The notes: generated from the sequence alone by a model not told the origin. DNA of 64,000 nt from Ashinkailepas kermadecensis (GCA_034440615.1 JAOTOM010004389.1:62001-126000); one strand, 5' to 3'. Counted from the stretch's first letter, positions 47,386 to 58,301 are shown. Translations and numbers: made by a program.

Positions 47386-48562
47386 GGGTGCGTTCTTTGT
47401 CTCCTTCATTCCGCGGATTCCGTGGACTGTGACGTAGAATATTTCGTGGATTGCAACCACGGAACGTTCTGTGAAATTTCGCACCGGATTACTTATGTGA
47501 GCCATTTGTGTCGCTGTTCGCAAACCTTCCTACTAATTTGTATGATTAGCATTCATTGCATGCTGTTACATAAAAGCAATGTGGTTGAATCACTTGTTGG
47601 CAACACCAGTAATTATACAAAGCTTCGAACTATGATCTTATTGTTATTGGCCACTGATGCCTAATTTAATGCTCATGGTGTCGACAATAAAAAGGATAAA
47701 AATGCGAAACTATTCTGAGATGGCTCATGTTCTAGGTAGATGAATGTCAGACATGTCCAGGGCAGGCTATGACAGGCATGTCAAGGGCAGGGATTAAATT
47801 TGCATTGGTCATTGCACAGTGAACATGCCGACAGCGGACCGACGTCGTTCCGCTATCTGGACGCCAGTGGCCCGCTGTCGACTGAGGAGTGGAATGTCCG
47901 CCAAACCGATATGCAGCCGAAACCCAGCCAACGTGGGACCGCTGCCAGGCTGCTGTTAGGACGCTTGGGGCCCGCTGTCGGCTGGGTAGTGGGATGTCTG
48001 ACAACGGCCCGACGTCAGCCTGGAATATGTTGATATTCCAGATCAGTACGCCGATGTCGGGCCGAGAGCGGTCCGATGTCGGCATACCGTTTACGAGATG
48101 TCGAGCTCGCCCCGACATGTGCGGACAGCGGGTCAACATCGGCATGTTTACTGGGTGGAGATGCAAATAATCGGAAAAAGAAGTTTCTGAAGGTTGTGTC
48201 TAGCTTACTGCTGTTTCACCTCAACAGTTGAGAATTTGACTACACTGCAACGGAAAACCCTCGCCGGTGGGAACATGGCATTTATTAGTGACATCTTCGC
48301 ACAATATATCCCATTCGTAATCCACTCTGCAACATTACTTGCGAATTTGCAATGTCTTCCTTGGCCCGCACATCACTTCCAATGTGCGTCGCCATCTTGG
48401 AAGAAACCGCACAGAACGGGGCTGGACAGCTTTTTTCAGTCCGCGGGTTCCCCGCAGAATCCATGAAATCTGGCCGCGGAATTCGTGAGGAATGGACAAA
48501 GAACGACACATGACGTCAGAGTCCACGGAATTCCTGGACGGAACGTGACAAAGAACGCAGCC
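47386..48562. mobile_element. Candidate PIF/Harbinger-like non-autonomous element
   Basis: The left end GGGTGCGTTCTTTGTC and the inverted right end GGCTGCGTTCTTTGTC match, and similarity continues inward (TTCCGTGGACTNTGACGT on both sides). The flanking triplets TAA and AAA are close to the TWA duplication of that superfamily. No transposase frame is seen in 1.18 kb. Confidence 0.5.
47815..48160. mobile_element. Nested foldback with GCCGACAGCGG motifs
   Basis: The ends cagtgaacatgccga and (inverted) cagtaaacatgccga face each other around a GC-rich interior. Multiple gccCGctGTCGGc-like half palindromes lie inside it. A target-site duplication was not found. Confidence 0.45.
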
Positions 48563-49084
48563 AAACAAAGACAAAGAATTGACAAAGAATTGACAAAGAA
48601 CGCTATGTCAAGTTAGGTTAGGACAACGTAATGTGGTTCAGAGGGTTCTGCAAACCATCTCGCCCACATTTATAATCTAATGTGGCTGAGAGAGGTTGGA
48701 ATCTGATTGACGTTGTACAGCCGTGGGCCCGACAGAGTTTCTAATTTGATGTGGGCGTTGTACTTTACCAACAGTATCAGGTTTTACCAGGCGTGGATCC
48801 AGGAATTGTCATGAAGGGAAGCTTGTCTGGAAGGTCGCCGCTATGAATGTACCTGGAGGGACACATTTACCTTCCGACGGGCGCAACTGGTGGGAAAAAA
48901 ATGCTAGGGAGACTGGTACACTCGGACCTCCCAGAAGTGTTTTTTTTAGTTGTAAAGAGGGTCGCTTTCGCCCCTTCCCCTACGACACGCCTTTTCACCC
49001 TACCCGCTCTGGCGACCATGGCTGGAGATCTCGGGTGTGTTCGTGTCCACCAGGTATCGATACTGGAGCACATGGTACATCACT
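48563..49084. other. No gene recognised
   Basis: Starts with repeated acaaagaattg units (48570-48605) and one TTAGGTTAGG; otherwise nothing identified. Confidence 0.3.
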
Positions 49085-49575
49085 GGGACGCACTGCGATT
49101 TTTAGGGCCGGGCCTGATCTTATTATTGTCGGGGAGTCGGGACATTTTTTTCGGCGATATGCACGATTCTTTGGATTCCATGTCGCTTTTCCAGGCCCGG
49201 GTTCGGGGTTCCCGCTGCATTTTTCGAAGCCTCGGATTTTTTTTTATCTCGTCCTGTCACGAGTTTTTGGGCCCTATTGTTTATTTGTATCCCCGTACAA
49301 ATTTTAAGCATCCCGACGGAAATTTGTGCGGTCCCACCACAATTTTTGGGACTTCCCGCGCGATTTTTTTCGGGATCAGGCTCGATTCTTTTGGGCCCCA
49401 ATGCGTGTTGTCGAGAGGCACAAGTTCTTGTGACCTCTTTTTTTGGAGCGAGAGTTGCGTTTCCGGTTCCCGTCGTGATTTTTCAGGCCCCCGGTGCGTT
49501 TCTTTCGTGACATTGGCACGTTTTTAGAGTCATACACAATTTGTGGCGCATTTGGAGTTATTTTTGGGATTCCAG
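49085..49575 (+). repeat. Degenerate ~30-bp repeat, block 4
   Basis: cactgcgatttttagggccg, cacgagtttttgggccctat, ccaccacaatttttgggact, gcgcgatttttttcgggatc and gtcgtgatttttcaggcccc follow the block 1 pattern in the same orientation. Confidence 0.68.
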
Positions 49576-50562
49576 AGTGAACTTCCTGATTGGCATGTCA
49601 TAGAACGCGTGGTGAAGTGTAAATGGGGTCTGAAAGCTACGATTTGGCCACCAGGGCGGCGCTGTACGCAATGGTCACCCGACGAGGAGGCGTCGGCCAT
49701 CTTTGCTGTGCATTTTGCGTGGGGTTGCCGGGAGTCGGTGTTGGCATGTGGCTTTTATTAGGGTTGCAAGTCATTTAGGCCAAGGATTTCGGAAATATTG
49801 TGTTGAAGAAAGGTTGTTCATGGGTTACAGTGTGCCAGGAACTCGCCAATTATCGGACTCTGGCCACTAGCTTGGGTAGAACATACGCGTATGAGCTGGC
49901 AAGTGCTTTGCTATTGACTGCACGTTACGGTGGTAGCTACTAGGCGCAATTATGGACTTGAATAGTGATAGGGATTTTATGGGAGTTTCACAACACCTCA
50001 ACTTTCAAGCTTATTAAGGGAAAGGCATGCATCCACAAAGGGCAGGAAGGAAGAGCTGGTCCAGAGGTAAGAGATCTCTACCGACCTACTGTTAAAAATG
50101 TATGTGCTGGCTTTTGGTGAGATTTGTTGGGTGAGTGTGGGGTGTGGGTGTTGTGTATGCATGGGTGCATGTGATATGTGCATCTGTGTGTGTGTTTGTG
50201 TGGGTGATTTTCCTTATTCTCTTTTTACTAACGACTCTAATCTGAATCAACAGGACTGAGATAAGGAAAGGGTAATGTTTTGTTATAATCAGGACCAACT
50301 TTTTGGCGTAATTTTTACCCGACAATAGGTACTTAAGGTAAGGTAAGGTAAGCAGCATGGGTGGAGAATATGCTGTGGCCACCTCAACCATGGCCAGGGT
50401 AACTATGGCAACTTTTTTGGAGTCCTTTTTGCAGGGGGTTGCAATACAATTTTACAATAAATTAATGATGCATTCACAAACCATATGTGCATAATATTGG
50501 TGGATTAATTTAATAATCTTTAAGCTAATATAATATTGCTTCCCCATACCTCAACCTACTTA
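49576..50562. other. No gene recognised
   Basis: No exon or repeat of note apart from a GT-rich stretch near 50145-50205 and (aaggt)n near 50335-50352. Confidence 0.3.
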
Positions 50563-50570
50563 GTTCCTAC

Positions 50571-50753
50571 CAGGGTTGACCAGTTTTTGCCACAGGATGG
50601 TTTTTACTGATATAAACCGGTATAAACCAGTGGTGTTGACTCATTTATACTGGTATTAACCACTTTATACTGGTAAATACTGGTAAATACCAGCCATGGT
50701 TTCTGCCACTGACATGACATAAACTAGTTTTTATCGGTATTTTGCCAACCCTG
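50571..50753. mobile_element. 183-bp hAT-like MITE
   Basis: Ends CAGGGTTG ... CAACCCTG are perfect 8-bp inverted repeats, with similarity continuing inward (accagtttttgcc versus ggcaaaataccg). They are flanked by a perfect 8-bp duplication GTTCCTAC (50563-50570 and 50754-50761). The interior is made of repeated tactggtaaa/ttataccgg units. An 8-bp duplication with CAGGG ends is diagnostic of hAT-type elements. Confidence 0.88.
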
Positions 50754-50761
50754 GTTCCTAC

Positions 50762-52626
50762 ATTTCCACAGCTTTCCTACAGGCGTAGTACCTACCTATC
50801 ATGGATCTATTTTTCTTATAGTTCTTATCTTTGTTGTATAGTTCTTATCTCTTATAGTTCTTCTTATCTTTGTTCTCACCCTTGGTGTGGATTGGTGCAT
50901 ATTTTCACTGTGGGCTGATGTGCCCCAGTGAACCTTGTGCCATACTTTACAGTCTGGACAATAGATAGGTACTTACCTTGGTACCTAATGTGCCTAGGTA
51001 CCTTACCAGTGCTTTCCTAAATGGTTCCCACTACGTCTTTTACAGAAAGGCAGTCAAACAATAGTTGTTTTTCAAATCAATTTTCTGCCTTCTTACCTTG
51101 CAGTCTGCTGGAAACCTGATAGATGGATCACGTTTATGGCAGCCGGGAACCGCACATACACCCATACTTCTGGCTTGCTTCTCCTAATTTCTAGCGCACT
51201 AATGGTAAATATTCCAGCAAACTAGACGTGTCTGAAGTACATTCAACATAATTAAATACGCGCAAACAACATACGCTGCTTACAAAATGTACAATAGGCT
51301 TTTTAAATATAAAGATTCTGCCCTCCCTAACCCACAAAACATAGCGCTTTAGGTTCGCCAAAGAAGGCTGGGTGACCATTGACTCTCAGCGCCATCTACA
51401 TCTTTATCAACTTTCAGATCCCATTCACACATTTTTATGAGCCAATTTTCCGATCCCGATTGTTCTTCATTTTGGTGTGTATTTCGTGGCCATCTTCCCC
51501 CTAAGGAAAACTTCTTAAAATATGCCTTTGCGTGTGTCATTAAATAAATATTTTGAGGTCATTTTACAGTCCCGTTTTGGAGGTGGTGAGATAGTTTGGT
51601 CCCCTTCACGCCGCTTGGAGAGTGGGGAGAGGGCATGGCCTCCGTGTCCTTACCCTTTAGATCCGCTAACGCGTAGACCCCGTGAGGTTTTCTGAGAAGG
51701 CATCGTAACTATTCACGGCAATCTATACATGACTAGTAAGACGACCGTTAATACCATTTGGACTATTATGCCACAAAGTAAACGACACTGAACCACCATG
51801 TTCCGAATGGAAACTCCGGTTGGTCTGGTCAGAATACCATTAGGACCATTGGAACCATTACACCGTCAGGTAAATTCCATCGGCAAGCATTGAAAACCAT
51901 AAGGGACCATTAAAACCACTAGGAAATCATAATAGTTCCTAATGGTTTCCAATTGATTTTTTTCCAGGGATGAGGGTCTACTCCTTTCCTGAGAGGTCTC
52001 CAGTCCTGTTGGCGACGATACTATACCGTGTGGTCGACTTGGTACGTTATGCTACCACTTGCCGGTTGTCCGACCCTTTTTTAAGATGGGAATTTCTTGT
52101 CGCGAATGCCTTCATTTCACACCACGACAATTACTGAAGGTAACACCATAAACCAATACAGAAAGAACGGTGAGGTTTTTTTGATCAATTTTGTGTCGTG
52201 AAATGCCGATGCAAACCATCCGCAATCGTTGAATTAATTGGAAAAAGGCATGCACGAAACGCGCGTCCTTGACTTCAACAGGTGCGCTGCCTGAAAGCGA
52301 TATCTTGCATTCGTACAACATTTGTCGAAAGCGTACCATAGCTGGCACGATCGTACCACGGTGGCAACCCTGGAGGGAAGAGGAACGGACGGAACATGTC
52401 AGTTTTTAGAACCAAAAAATGTAAATCTTGAAATCAAAGTTAAGTGAAATTAAAATTATTCCGTATGTACAATATACGTTTATATGCCCAATAACTGCCC
52501 ACTTCTTTACTATAATCAACACAAAATGTCCGTAAAAGTAAACGTATTTGATGTTATGCTAGCTACCAACTTTTATACCATCTATAAAGTTATTATACCA
52601 AGTATACTAAACACGAGCAAATTTCC
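50762..52626. other. No gene recognised
   Basis: Includes repeats of ccattaggaccattggaacc type near 51740-51955. A minus-strand open frame at 52348-52112 (78 residues beginning MPAMVRFRQMLYECK) reads like protein but has no recognised family and no splice support. Confidence 0.3.
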
Positions 52627-53691
52627 GGGCCCTGTTCACGGAGCCTGCGGTCGCTGTGGCTCTGCGGTCAAAATAGGCTCCGCCTACCACCGAACGTCAT
52701 CAGCAGCGGGACGCACTAGAACACCGCCGCGGCCCGCCGCGGTCAAAGCATGCGTCAAATCTTGCGCAGGACATACATTTATAAACGAAAGATATGTGGA
52801 CGACGCCGATGAATTGCCAAATACCTATAATCTTAGGCTTAAAAATAGGGTGGATGATTCTTTTTAGACTGCAAAATCTTGCTTTTGAGTTCTAAGTAGT
52901 GGTGGATGGGGTGAGGTTTATGCTAAGTAGATGTGAACTATACAGGCCACTAAAAGGAGGCATGGATGGAGTCTGAAAATTATTGGTAGGGCACTCAAGC
53001 CACATGTGTTTCAAGGGATCGGGCGAATAGGACTGTATATGTTAGGTAGATAGACATTGATAAGGGTGTGGTATGTTGGTAGATGGATTCTTTGAACTTA
53101 TGGATATGGGTGCCAAATGGCCCTGTAGTCAGCGCACCCTTAAACCGAAATAATACATCAATCAAAGAAATTAGGGATGTGGTGCTGGTTAGGGTCTGAG
53201 TGTCTTTTTGCCAGGGTTATGGTATCTTCCCCTTACGGGCTTAACCTGTCTCGGCCCTCGTGGCTCTTATTAAGTCTGATCACATTATGACTTGATGAAT
53301 TAGGCTTGTGCTTTCTGTCTGTCAGGTTAATATTTGCTTTATTTTGGTGCTTCTATTGTTGAAGAATAGGTTGATGTACAGACCTTTCAAATCTAGACAG
53401 CCCATTCCAGCTCTGAGGCATGTCCTCTGACGCCGAAAATCGAAAGTTGTCGCCCCCAAACCGGTGGGGTAGATCCGCCAGTGCGCATAATTACGCACCA
53501 TTGCGCCAAGATGAGCCTTCTCAATCTTGCGGCCGCTGCGGTCGGTGGTACAGCGACCGCAGGAACCGCGGCGGCCGCAGACAACGTAACGTCAGCCTGC
53601 TCACTGCTGATTGGTCACGGCTAAGCTCCACTCCTTTGACCGCGAGACCCGCAGCGACCGCAGACAGCCGCAAGCCCCGTGAACAGGGCCC
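52627..53691. mobile_element. TIR element with GGGCCCTGTTCACGG ends
   Basis: The left end GGGCCCTGTTCACGG is repeated in inverted form ending at 53691. Inward of both ends lie CTGCGGTCGCTG-type repeats and a GCCGCGGTC block, so the imperfect inverted repeat extends over roughly 100 bp. A CR1-like LINE 3' tail fragment (tctcggccctcgtggctc, about 53248) is inside. No target-site duplication is clear and no transposase is present. It ends about 395 bp before the VAMP7 start codon. Confidence 0.6.
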
Positions 53692-54085
53692 CGCTATAAA
53701 ACCGCCTACGGGCAGATGGTCGTTTGCCATCTGGCAAACGACGATCATCTGGTGCAAGTCGCGGCCAGATCCCAGCCAGCTGAACTAGAGATGAGTAAAG
53801 TTGCCGTTTGTTAACGTAGGCTGAAACTTAATTGTCCTGGTTTATGCTATCATTTAGTTTTCCTTTGTGTATTCTCTATCCGTTCGGGTAAATACAATAT
53901 TTCCTATATAAAATAGATATAACCATTTGAACTACTATTCGTTTGCATTTTTACTTAACGTTATTTTATGTCGGGTCGCTCTATCTCAGAGAACGAGTGG
54001 TCTGGCAACAGAGCAAAATCCGCTGTAAAACCACCTAGGGAAAGTTTGTATTACCTGTTCAAGCTGTAATTCCAAGGGGGAGGAC
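53692..54085 (+). promoter_or_regulatory. Candidate VAMP7 promoter / 5' UTR region
   Basis: A TATA-like CTATAAAAC at 53694-53702 directly abuts the TIR element. It is followed by a hairpin (gatggtcgtttgcc ... ggcaaacgacgatc, about 53716-53748). TCTATCTCAG at about 53982-53991 could be the acceptor of the 5' UTR part of the first coding exon. The assignment rests on position only. Confidence 0.3.
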
Positions 54086-54289
54086 ATGACAATACTCTTC
54101 AGCATTATCTCAAGAGGATCAACTATTTTGGCAAAATGTGCCACATGTCCTGGAAACTTCATGGAGGTGGTTGCCCAAATAATTCCCAAAATTGGGCTAC
54201 AAGACTCAAGGATGACCTATGCACATGGAGAATACCTGTTTCATTATGTGACTGATTCAGGAGTAATTTACATGTGCATTACTGATGAT
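54086..54289 (+). CDS. VAMP7: VAMP7 first coding exon (longin domain)
   Basis: VAMP7 is an R-SNARE for fusion of late endosomal, lysosomal and secretory vesicles; its N-terminal longin domain folds back on the SNARE motif and binds sorting adaptors. The exon encodes 68 residues starting MTILFSIISRGSTILAKC, with GNFMEVVAQIIPKI, TYAHGEYLFHY and IYMCITDD. These align over their whole length with the start of VAMP7 proteins (the vertebrate protein has ILAKHA, THGNYLFHY and YLCITDD at these places). It stops in phase 0 at a strong donor, GATGAT|GTGAGT, just where the family continues with DFERSRAF. The rest of the longin domain, the SNARE motif and the membrane anchor were not found downstream in the window. 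The intron holds copy B of the dispersed repeat and, further on, LINE and gypsy remnants. A processed copy is excluded by the intron. Confidence 0.9.
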
Positions 54290-54458
54290 GTGAGTATGAT
54301 TATTTTCTGGGTTATTTCTGTCACTTGCACCAGCCTGTTTAAATTTGCTGATACCTACATGAAGCCAGTAGGAGCAGGGTGGGAATTAAAGCACTTCTTC
54401 AGATATTTTATCTCTGGAAACATTTTTGCACTCCAGGCTCATACTGGATAGGATGGGC

Positions 54459-54808
54459 AGTAATCTTTACCTTTCGGCCGACGCATACTGCCAAGGTTAG
54501 TGATTTGTAAAGAGGTGTATAGTGGGGAACAGTGACGTCACAGAAGTCAGGCAAGTGACGTCACAGGAGTTGGGTGTCTGTAAAGATTACCACCTAACCT
54601 AGACTAAGATAATGTAGCATAATATACAAAATGTATGATAGCATAATGTAATCTAACCTAACCTAGCCTAACCTAACCGGAAAACCAGAATCCTCCGAAG
54701 CAAATTTTTTGGCCATGACGTCATGAAATATATGCGACATTGTATGCGACACCTCTTTCCAAATCATTAACCTTGGCAGTATGTGTTGGCCGAAAGGTAA
54801 AGATTACC
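54459..54808. mobile_element. 350-bp TIR element (8-bp target duplication)
   Basis: Ends aGTAATCTTTACCTTTCGGCC and the inverted right end gGTAATCTTTACCTTTCGGCC continue for about 45 bp of inverted repeat (…actgccaaggttarTGATTTG). Flanking GGATGGGC octamers at 54451-54458 and 54809-54816 are identical, and copy A of the host repeat has a single ggatgggc at about 32538. The interior carries two TGACGTCAC motifs and CCTAA telomere-like units. The 8-bp duplication fits Merlin or hAT; the GGTAA ends resemble the element at 55596. Confidence 0.85.
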
Positions 54809-55595
54809 GGATGGGCTTCACATGCACTGACAAAAATATGCGAACAAAGATGTCAATAAAAAGAAATGCAGAATGACACCCACAAAAGCACTTGTTATTT
54901 CACTTTCTGTTGCTGCTCCAACTAAGCACCTTTTGTAGCAGTCAGCAGCTTGACCACAGGTTTGCACACATCTGAATCTCAAACACTGGAAACACAGATG
55001 ACAATATGGCAACAGCACTCACAAGACGGCGAGCCTGCACACTAGTACAATGTTCTCAGGTTACTCAGACTCTGGAGCACATCTACAAAAACCAGTGTTC
55101 AAGCCACCCATATAGTGGAAAAATTTGACAGTTTTAAGAGACGCTATCCAGAGTCCAGAAGTCCGCCTATCAGAACTGGCTGAGTTAGTGTTTTCTGTTC
55201 TGAAATTTGTCTCATATTTTTATATGATGTCATCACCATTAGCAACTTTGAGCACATTGTTAACAGTGTCATGCCACAAACACAAGCCTTGACTGATCCT
55301 TTGTGTTGCACACAGCTATCACATTTGACTGTGGCGTGTATGGTAGCGGAGTTAGGTTCGTATTATGTAGGGAATTGGCTGCATAGGTAGGTATGTGCTT
55401 TGAGCGGAGGGTGAAGTGTGAAGTATTTTTGTTTGTTTTTCATATGGCTAGCCTTGTACTGAAACCAACAGTGAAAGGGAAGCACATTGCTCCTGTGAGT
55501 TATGAGAGACAAAGCTGTGCTGATTATCACAATTTGCTGCTGGGCAGTGCCATCCATTGTTCACTTCTTTGTTCCTATGCTTTGACATTTAATTT

Positions 55596-56732
55596 GGTAT
55601 TTCTGTCTTAAAGGGTGTTTTTGGTATTTTCGGATTTTTGTCCCGGAATATTGTTTATTAACGTGATTCGGAAGATGCGATCATTCGTTTTCTCCGTAAA
55701 TGCTTACGTCTCGGTTAATCTTAGCGATAATATCTATAATGCGCCATATATGCCACACCGCTGTTGTTTGTTGCATAATTTATCCATCCCTCACCTGGCA
55801 CTTCTCAGACGTGATTAAAGGGACATTCAACACTTCACGCAGTTGATTCAACACTTTTTCACGTCGAAAATGCTTCATTTCCGCCTCTTTGCCACATAGA
55901 TGACACCACCACTACTTTACCGCAACGCCGAAAAAAAAACTAAGCAGAGCACGGCTTGCGGCCGTGATGTACGGATGACGTCACAATAAATATTATGCTT
56001 GTTTTTAAATTATAATATATGAGTTTATATTAGTTTAGATAAGAGTAGATTGTATTACGTTAGGTTAGGTTAGGTTAGGTTTTCATATTTAATTATGAAT
56101 TATCATACTATTTGTTGGAAGTCGTGAGGATAGACGAGACCGGGGTGACAGGGGTCACTTTGAGGTCAACAGTTCGAAAATGGCTTCCGTGTGTGTAGGT
56201 TGTGATCCAGTGCCATATGATATAATCAAACTTTGCTATAAGGACAACCAAGCGAGCTTAGACTCCCTTAGACGCCACGGAGTTCTTCCTGCCGGAGTTG
56301 TCTGCCCTAAGTGTTCCAAGCCCTGCCGATTGCAGGAGAGTAGGCATTGGTGGGAGTGCACCGAGACGTTTCGTGTCGCCAGAAGGAAGGAGAAGAAGAG
56401 GTGTGGGTTTGTCACAAGCGACTACAAAGGAACTTTTCTCGACGGAACCCGCCTGGAACCGTGGCAAGTTGTTTTATTAATCTGGTTAGATAAAGCCGGG
56501 ACCATCTCATTAAGGTATGTGAACGTTTGTAGCGTTAGCCAATCGAAGCCTCAGTCCCATGCCTATGACGTCATCATACCGTACCGTCGTGCCTATGACG
56601 TCATCGTTCAAATCGAAAAGTAAGCATTTACGGAGAAAACGAGTGGTCGCATCTTCCGAATCACGTTCATAAACATCGTATTCCAAAAAAAAATCCAAAA
56701 ATTCCTAAAACACCGTTTAATAAAAATTTACC
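55596..56732 (+). mobile_element. Merlin-like transposon, internally deleted
   Basis: TIRs of about 110 bp run inward from GGTAT (left) and GGTAA (inverted right), sharing aacgtgattcggaagatgcga and gttttctccgtaaatgcttac. The flanking octamer TTTAATTT at 55588-55595 and 56733-56740 is a perfect duplication, and copy A of the host repeat has the empty site (tttcatttgacc, about 33352). An 8-9-bp duplication is characteristic of Merlin. It carries the transposase fragment at 56180-56514. The left arm matches the palindromic MITE at 31323-32038 for about 330 bp. Confidence 0.85.
56180..56514 (+). pseudogene. N-terminal fragment of a Merlin (IS1595/ISXO2-type) transposase
   Basis: The frame from ATG 56180 shows a short helical lead, then a zinc-binding region (CPKCSKPCRLQ ... 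WWECTETF ... CGF) and GTFLDGTRLEPWQVVLLIWL. This is the order seen at the start of ISXO2-like/Merlin transposases, where the zinc finger precedes the DDE nuclease. The frame then reaches TTAAG|GTATGT, a good splice donor; beyond it the open frame continues only to 56623 through a duplicated tgcctatgacgtcatc motif. The catalytic domain is absent, so the fragment cannot be active. The donor raises the possibility that the parent transposase gene contains an intron. Confidence 0.72.
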
Positions 56733-56905
56733 TTTAATTTGACCAAAAATGACGATGCATATTATGTAGGTACTAAATACATAGGCTTTTCCTGTCGGTT
56801 ACCAGTAAACAGATACCATGCATAAAAAATAACCTGTCCATGAAAATGTACTCTGGAAGAAGTTGGTATGCTCTCAGACTTTCAACCCAGAAAGTAAGTT
56901 TCCCA

Positions 56906-57169
56906 CTTTGAGTAGGAGTGGCTAACAATATGTGGTTATAAGCAGTAGTTTGCTCTCCCATTGAGGGTAATCTCTAGATCTTTCCAAGTCATTCTTGGCT
57001 TCAACTAAGATGCTACACATATGACTAAGATGCATTTCATACAATTTTAATTAATTTTAATAGGAATTGGTTTCAGTCATTTTATGGCTTTTTCATTAAC
57101 ACCAATTTTTGTTTGGTAGTGGAATGTAAATAATGTTGGAGAAAGGAGTGTTTTGGTATAATTTTAATT
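56906..57169. other. AT-rich DNA, nothing recognised
   Basis: Short AT-rich gap between the dispersed repeat and the CR1-like LINE 3' tail. Confidence 0.3.
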
Positions 57170-58290
57170 TGGTCATAAAGTTATAGTCATAACGTGTTAA
57201 GAATTACTAAGAGCCACAATTAAGTCTAAATGGGAGATACCAAAAGCCCAGTAAAAAGACCCCACCCCAACCATCACCACATCCTAAGGAAACCATCCAC
57301 CAACATCCCGCACACCTATCAATGCCTATCTATCCTAGCTATCCAGCCCTATTCCCTTGATCCCTCTTAACACATGTGGATTGAATGACTTACCAATAAT
57401 TTTCAAACTGCATGCATGCCTGCTTAAAGGGGTCTGTGCCATGCACACTTACTTAGCAGAAATCTCACCCCATCCATCACAAATTAGGACTCAATAACAA
57501 GATTTTCCTGTCTTAAAAATTTGTCCACCTTACTTTTAGATACATTCAATGAGGAACTCCCCACATCAGCAGGCAGCCTATTCCACTGATCAACAACCCT
57601 TTGACTGAAGACTTGTTGTCACTTAACTGTCCTACACCTCAAGTGATATGTGATATATAGTCCTATGTGATACTCTAAACTGAAGAGCATCATTCAAATT
57701 GACCTTATCTAGTCCTTTAACAATTTTGTACATTCCAATCATGTCCCCCCTTAATCTCCTATACTTGAGTGAGTACATATCTAATGCCACAAGCCTTTCT
57801 CCATATTCTAAGTTACCTATTCCACTGATGAGTCTAGTTGCTTTGTGCTGCACTCTTTCTAACATATCTATCTTTTTCTAGGTAGGGGCTCCATGAATAG
57901 GTACAGAATATTCCAAGTTGGGTTGCACATATGCTAAGTACAGTTTTTATGACTTCCTTGCTCTTATATCTCACACTTCTATTAATCAGTCCCAGCATTC
58001 TGAGTGCCCTGTTCCTAGCTGAGCTACATTGTTTTTCTGCTTCAAGGTCTTTTGAAACCAACACACTTAAGTCTCTTTCCTCTTCAATAACATCCAGTTC
58101 CCTCCCTCCCATTGTTCAATAACATCCAGTTCCCTCGTATATCTGAAAGTCTCACCTCCAGAACCCAGATGCATAACCTTACACTTATTTATTGTGTGTC
58201 TCCAGAAGAGTTTAATAGACTTCAGTCATTTGCTATCAATGTATTAACTCTATACCTGAAACAAAAGAGATCAGTGCAATGAACTGTGCA
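57170..58290 (-). pseudogene. Second 5'-truncated CR1/L2-like LINE
   Basis: On the minus strand, from about 58230: NKCKVMHLGSGGETF, then GGRELDVIEEERDLSVLVSK (58112-58055), RNRALRMLGLINRSVRYKS, and after frame changes LERVQHKATRLISGIGNLEYGERL (57865-57795) with RRLRGDMIGMYKIVKGLD. These align with the thumb and C-terminal part of the LINE at 28690-30391. The 3' tail contains the catttagacttaattgtggctctt-type end near 57210-57230. Several frameshifts and stops are present and the polymerase palm is absent. Confidence 0.82.
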
Positions 58291-58301
58291 ATATCAATGA
58301 T

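Larger units (their letters stand above)
54370..56905. repeat. 1.1-kb dispersed repeat, copy B (with two nested elements)
   Basis: Homologous to 32437-33550 in three pieces: 54370-54458, 54809-55595 and 56733-56905. The gaps between the pieces are TIR elements. Matching landmarks include tttttgtagcagtcagcag, ttttatatgatgtcat, catatggctagccttgtact and gtaagtttcccact. It lies inside the VAMP7 intron. Confidence 0.87.

Noticed and set aside
52112..52348. 78-residue minus-strand protein
   Set aside because: No family recognised, no splice or promoter support; kept only as a remark.
54086..54451. VAMP7 processed pseudogene
   Set aside because: Similarity ends exactly at a consensus donor (GTGAGT) where an intron-bearing gene would break; a processed copy would continue into the next residues.
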